NCBI GenBank assembly: GCA_951799405.1
Contig: OX637339.1
Span: 18,476,001 to 18,540,000, forward strand
Reading direction: 5' to 3'
Origin: Agapetus fuscipes
Lineage: Eukaryota > Arthropoda > Insecta > Trichoptera > Glossosomatidae
DNA: 64,000 nucleotides
The stretch's first letter is position 1. The number at the start of each line of letters is the position of its first letter. Below are positions 63,595 through 64,000 of the stretch, in pieces. The position numbers and the translations under genes were made by a program. A model generated the notes under the pieces. The model worked only from the letters and a program-made list of their open reading frames with translations, searched no databases and was not told the DNA's origin.

Positions 63595-64000
63595 TCTAGC
63601 TAAAAATTGCAAAAACACATTTCAAATATCTCCATTTCACTTAAAAAAAACAATCCCAGATTGCCAGCTTTGATTCTTAACGACTCAATCTTCAGTTAGC
63701 AACTCTGTGTTATTGTCTACAAAATATTTATATTTTAAAGTGGCTTTCAAGCTACAAAAATGCTGTAATAAATAAATATAATAAAATCAAAAACATTTAA
63801 ATTGAAGTAACTAGTATTTAACCGTAGAAACTTTTCCAGCAGCTGTCGTACATCTATAATTTTTCATGCAATTTATTTTTCCATTTATCCAAGACACGAA
63901 CCATGCGTTTTTACCATGCTTCCATCGAGCAAAGCTTACAATGTCTCGTCGCTAGATGTCGACCGTAACAATTTTCACAGGTGTTTTTTTACGTCGATGA
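63595..64000. other. nothing recognised
   Basis: AT-rich sequence to the window end. Confidence 0.35.

Overview
This is an AT-rich eukaryotic window from an arthropod, most likely an insect. The evidence is a THAP-domain P-type transposase with a GT-AG intron, PIF/Harbinger, CR1-group and Penelope-like sequences, several tRNA-derived SINE families, and a 5S rRNA-like copy that reads like insect 5S. I cannot name the order or species. No complete host gene is visible. Nearly everything recognisable is transposable-element sequence, layered by nested insertion.

Layout. From 0.6 to 15.1 kb there is a mosaic of a dispersed ~240-bp repeat (called R here), SINE and LINE ends, palindromic MITEs and a ~105-bp minisatellite. 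From 15.4 to 20.9 kb lies a P/THAP9-like transposase gene (two exons, one frameshift) bracketed by Harbinger-like terminal motifs and a truncated HARBI1-like nuclease. From 21.5 to 43.4 kb there are more R copies, SINEs, LINE 3' ends, a 5S rRNA-like copy, foldbacks with hammerhead ribozyme motifs, and long palindromic MITEs. From 43.6 to 46.8 kb is a satellite of ~390-412-bp units built from R. From 47 to 59 kb are R copies, LINE C-terminal relics, a Penelope-like fragment with a hammerhead motif, one plausible 84-bp host exon on the minus strand (54,983-55,066) and a promoter-like motif cluster near 58.05 kb. From 59.46 to 62.8 kb is an almost intact CR1/L2-group LINE on the minus strand (endonuclease plus reverse transcriptase, 1,078 residues).

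Names used. R = dispersed ~240-bp repeat with a TTAGAT-type tail. SINE-A = tRNA-like SINE with exchangeable 3' modules. SINE-B = second tRNA-like SINE (head motif TAGCTCAGTTGGTAGA). SINE-C = third, with a tRNA-Ser/Leu-like head. LINE-1 = the CR1-group element. LINE-2 = LINE whose C-terminus carries a RWFxHVERM motif and GKRGKGRPRK. LINE-3 = other RTE/jockey-like C-terminal relics.

How they interact. The 3' end of SINE-A copies that of LINE-1, which would let LINE-1 enzymes mobilise the SINE. The same SINE-A body is also joined, at the same junction, to a second tail and to a whole SINE-B. Short elements carrying hammerhead ribozyme cores have 11- to 13-bp target duplications, and one has a matching empty site elsewhere in the window. 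MITEs with 3-bp TTA/TGA duplications match the PIF/Harbinger group, whose nuclease survives here only as a fragment. All boundaries are by eye and approximate unless a duplication fixes them.
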